From: Nocardia takedensis NBRC 100417
GTDB taxonomy: Bacteria > Actinomycetota > Actinomycetes > Mycobacteriales > Mycobacteriaceae
DNA: 64,000 bases
Assembly: GCF_000308695.1 (NCBI RefSeq)
Contig: NZ_BAGG01000103.1
Coordinates: 1-64,000, forward strand
Direction of reading: 5' to 3'
Shown here: positions 61,487 to 64,000 of the stretch, one piece after another
Layout: every line of letters starts with the position of its first letter
How positions within the stretch are numbered: position 1 is the first letter of the stretch
The notes under the pieces: generated by a model
What the model saw: only the letters and a program-made list of their open reading frames with translations
Told to the model about the DNA's origin: nothing
Database searches by the model: none
Position numbers and translations under genes: made by a program

Positions 61487-61993
61487 ATGACCCGCACCGC
61501 GGACTACACCACCCTCACCACCCCCATCGGCCCGTTCACCGCCCTCGCCGACAGCGACGGCGCGGTCCTCGCCTCCGGGTGGACCGCCGACGCCGAGAAC
61601 CTGCGCACCCTCGTCCACCCGCGCCTGCGCCCCACCGACCTGCGCGAACGCCCCGACCTCGGAGCCATCGGCGACGCCGTGACGGCCTACCACCGCGGCG
61701 AGGTCACCGCCATCGACGACATCCCCGTCGCCCAACACTCCGGCGAATTCCTCCTGCACGCCTGGACGATCCTGCGCAAGATCCCCGCGGGCGACCCGGT
61801 CACCTACACCGAATTCGCCGCCGTCGCGGGCTGCCCCGCCGCCACCCGCGCCGCCGCCAACGCCTGCGCCCGCAACGCCGCCGCCCTGTTCGTCCCCTGC
61901 CACCGCGTCATCCGCATCGGCGGCGCACTCGGCGGCTTCCGCTGGGGCCTGCCCGCCAAACAATGGCTCCTCGCCCACGAACACCGCGCCTGA
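61487..61993 (+). CDS. ogt: Methylated-DNA--protein-cysteine methyltransferase
   Basis: 168 residues. Acceptor Cys138 in PCHRVI, with VTYTEFAAVAG and the RAAANACARN helix that inserts into DNA. It repairs O6-alkylguanine by suicidal alkyl transfer. GAAAGG lies about 10 bases before ATG 61487. In an operon with alkA, as Rv1317c-Rv1316c, and probably induced by the Ada part of that protein. Confidence 0.95.
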   Translation: MTRTADYTTLTTPIGPFTALADSDGAVLASGWTADAENLRTLVHPRLRPTDLRERPDLGAIGDAVTAYHRGEVTAIDDIPVAQHSGEFLLHAWTILRKIPAGDPVTYTEFAAVAGCPAATRAAANACARNAAALFVPCHRVIRIGGALGGFRWGLPAKQWLLAHEHRA

Positions 61994-62006
61994 AACCTCG
62001 ATGCTG

Positions 62007-62032
62007 CGGGCGGGGGACCACACTCCCGCCCG
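62007..62032. terminator. Bidirectional terminator between ogt and sbcC
   Basis: CGGGCGGGGG, loop ACCACA, CTCCCGCCCG: a 10-base stem with one G-U pair between two convergent genes. Confidence 0.65.
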
Positions 62033-62055
62033 AAGACTCGGCGGAAACCTCCGGG

Positions 62056-64000
62056 TCAGGCGACGGTGGATTTCAGGTGGGAGCCCTCGCGGCCGCGGAT
62101 GACGTGGAGGCGGCTGGGAATGCGTTGGCGCATCTCGTCCACGTGGCTGACTATGCCGACCACCCGACCGCCCGCGCGGAGTTCGTCCAGGACGCCCATG
62201 ACGGCGTCGAGGGTGTCGGAGTCGAGGCTGCCGAAACCCTCGTCGATGAACAAGGTGTCCAGGCGTAGCCCGCCGGATTCGGCGGCCACGGTGTCGGCCA
62301 GGCCCAGGGCCAAGGACAGCGAGGCCATGAAGGTCTCGCCGCCGGAGAGGGTTTTGGCGGGGCGGATCGCACCGGTGTAGTCGTCGCGGATGTCGAGACC
62401 GAGGCCGCCGCGGCGGCCGTACTTGCCCGCGCGGTCGGTGTGGACGAATTCGTAACGGCCACCCGACATTCGGCGCAGTCGCACGGAACCGGCGACCGCG
62501 ACTTCCTCCAGGCGCGCGGCGAGAACGTAGGAGCGCAACGACATCCGGCGGTTGTTCTCGCCGCGCCCCGCCACCACCTCGGCCAGCGCGGCGAGTTCGG
62601 TGTGGGCGCGGCGCAGCGGGGCGATGTGGTCCAGCGCGGCCCACAGTTGCGCGCCCAGATCCTCGAGTTGGCTCACCCGTCGGGTGGCCTCGGCGTGCGT
62701 GGCGACGGCGGCTTCCAACGCGGCCTGCGCCGCGGCCTCGGCGCCGTCCACCTCGGCGAGGTCCCGCGGTGCCTCGGCTTCGGCCGCCCTGGACTCGGGG
62801 TCGGCGAGCACGCTTTCCGCGCGCACCCGGTCCTCCTCGGCGGCGCGCAGTTCGGTGTCGATCTCGTCCTGGCGGCGCTGCGGGCGCGCCGCCTCGGCCA
62901 CGACCGCCGCGTACGCCTTGAGCAGGGTCAGTTCCTCCCCCGCCACGGCACGGACGTCGGCGGTGAAACCGGCCGCGTTCGCGGCACTCTCGACCCGGGC
63001 GGCGACCGCGACGACATGGTCGGCGGCGGCCACGGCCGCGTCGCGGGCGGAGCGGAACGCGCTCGCCGCGCCGACGAGGGCGTCCAGTCGGCGACGGCGG
63101 GCGGCGATGTCACGGTCGGCGCCCGCCGCGGCGCGCAATCGGTCGGTGATCTCGGTCAGGCGGGCTTCGGTCGACGCGATCCCGGTGGCGATCGCACCGC
63201 GCCGGTTCTCGGCGGCGCTCACCTCCTCGCCCAGTTCGGCGTCCGCGCCGCGCAGGCGGGTCAGATCGGCGGTGCAGGCGTCGACCAGTTCGGCGCTCTC
63301 GGCGGCATCGGTGTAGCGGTCGGCGGCGGCGCGACGCCGCGCGGCCAGATCGACCGGATCGGCGTCACCGCCCACCGCTTTGAGGTTCTCGATCCGCACT
63401 TCGAGGGCGTTGATGCGGTTCTGGACGTCGTCGCGGGCCGTCTCCGCCGCCCGCTCGGCGGTGATCGCGGCCTGCTCGGCCTCTTTTGAGACCTGTTCGG
63501 CGGCGGGCGTCGCGGGAGCGGGATGCTCGGCCGACCCGCACACCGCGCACGGCTCCCCCGCGACCAACTGACCGGCCAGTTCGGCCGCCATGCCCGCCAG
63601 TCGACGTTCCCGCAGCGCGAGCACCCGTTCGCGCGCGTCGTTGTGCGCGGACCTGGCGGTTTCGAGTTCGACTCGGGCGCGGTCGAGTTCGGGACGGCGG
63701 CGAGCCAGGTCCACCGCCGCGTCGGCGGCCGTGCGCAACCGTTCGAGTTCGGCGGCCAAGGCGGGTGCGGTGGCCGCGGCGGCGGTCGCCTCGCGCAGGC
63801 GGACCTCGGCCGTGGCGATGGCCGCGGGCAGCGCCGCCCGGCGGCGGGTCGACTCGGCGATGCGCGCCGCGAGTCGCTCGTCCTCGGCCCGTGCCTGCGC
63901 GAGGTCGGCGGACAACCGCGGGGCCGCCTCGGCATCGCCGCGCACCTCGTCCAACGCGCCCGAGCGGGCACTCCACCGGCGAATCACCGCGTCGACATCG
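62056..64000 (-). CDS. sbcC: SbcC-type exonuclease subunit / AAA ATPase (5' part outside window)
   Basis: The last 648 codons of an SMC-like nuclease ATPase that works with SbcD on hairpins and double-strand ends. A long coiled coil rich in Ala, Glu and Arg surrounds the zinc hook CAVC (near 63545), then returns to the C-terminal ATPase half with LSGGETFMASLSLALGLADT (signature) and DTLFIDEGFGSLD (Walker B and D-loop). The Walker A half lies right of the window. It is convergent with ogt. SbcD is expected upstream, outside the window. Confidence 0.93.
   Translation of the reverse strand, partial: DVDAVIRRWSARSGALDEVRGDAEAAPRLSADLAQARAEDERLAARIAESTRRRAALPAAIATAEVRLREATAAAATAPALAAELERLRTAADAAVDLARRRPELDRARVELETARSAHNDARERVLALRERRLAGMAAELAGQLVAGEPCAVCGSAEHPAPATPAAEQVSKEAEQAAITAERAAETARDDVQNRINALEVRIENLKAVGGDADPVDLAARRRAAADRYTDAAESAELVDACTADLTRLRGADAELGEEVSAAENRRGAIATGIASTEARLTEITDRLRAAAGADRDIAARRRRLDALVGAASAFRSARDAAVAAADHVVAVAARVESAANAAGFTADVRAVAGEELTLLKAYAAVVAEAARPQRRQDEIDTELRAAEEDRVRAESVLADPESRAAEAEAPRDLAEVDGAEAAAQAALEAAVATHAEATRRVSQLEDLGAQLWAALDHIAPLRRAHTELAALAEVVAGRGENNRRMSLRSYVLAARLEEVAVAGSVRLRRMSGGRYEFVHTDRAGKYGRRGGLGLDIRDDYTGAIRPAKTLSGGETFMASLSLALGLADTVAAESGGLRLDTLFIDEGFGSLDSDTLDAVMGVLDELRAGGRVVGIVSHVDEMRQRIPSRLHVIRGREGSHLKSTVA

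Overview
The window is a high-GC actinobacterial chromosome segment, most likely Nocardia or a close relative in the Mycobacteriales. The evidence is GC-rich third codon positions throughout, mycolic-lineage genes (mycothiol mshB, F420 fbiC, pimE, lpqW, fadD6, fadD36), and a left half that follows, in reverse, the gene order known from Mycobacterium tuberculosis around Rv1159-Rv1206 (pimE, phhB, typA, lpqW, mshB, Rv1171-like, fbiC, fdxC, dapC, pruA/pruB, fadD36, dapD, dapE, LOG, fadD6). Gene names rest on recognised motifs and this synteny, not on a database search. No rRNA, tRNA, CRISPR array, transposase or phage gene was seen.

Layout. 1-2.5 kb: fadD6 (cut by the window edge) with two LOG-family genes. 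2.5-4.7 kb: divergent dapE and dapD. 4.7-9 kb: fadD36, then two DUF2236/MpaB-like paralogues around a TetR regulator, each preceded by the same promoter-operator. 9-13 kb: proline catabolism (pruA, pruB), dapC and ferredoxin. 13-24 kb: fbiC, a two-gene PH-domain membrane module, a KimA-like potassium transporter, mshB and lpqW. 24-27.5 kb: typA, a 58-residue Cys/Lys-rich protein, phhB and pimE. 27.8-38.7 kb: secreted and envelope proteins (Pro/Ala-rich exported protein, a serine-every-third-residue protein, DUF1906 protein, CHAP protein), an MFS/MarR pair, and a two-gene module sharing one C-terminal domain beside a PASTA-less Ser/Thr kinase. 38.7-50.5 kb is the accessory part: a monooxygenase-reductase-ferredoxin fusion with its TetR regulator, an AbiE-type locus, a condensation-GNAT fusion, and vapBC flanked by imperfect repeats of the ychF 3' end. 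50.5-64 kb: ychF, an oxidoreductase, an AraC regulator, a VOC protein, a sugar ABC importer without its own ATPase, cstA-ybdD, ada/alkA-ogt DNA repair, and sbcC (cut by the window edge).

Connections. DapD, DapC and DapE are three successive steps of the succinylase route to meso-diaminopimelate. LpqW and PimE belong to the same PIM/LAM branch point. AlkA, Ogt and SbcC form a DNA-repair end. Regulation visible in the sequence includes many genes with a TAnnnT box 5-8 bases before the start codon (leaderless transcripts), coupled GTGA/ATGA junctions, two short upstream ORFs that end on the start codons of pruB and mshB, and several palindromic operators next to their likely regulators.
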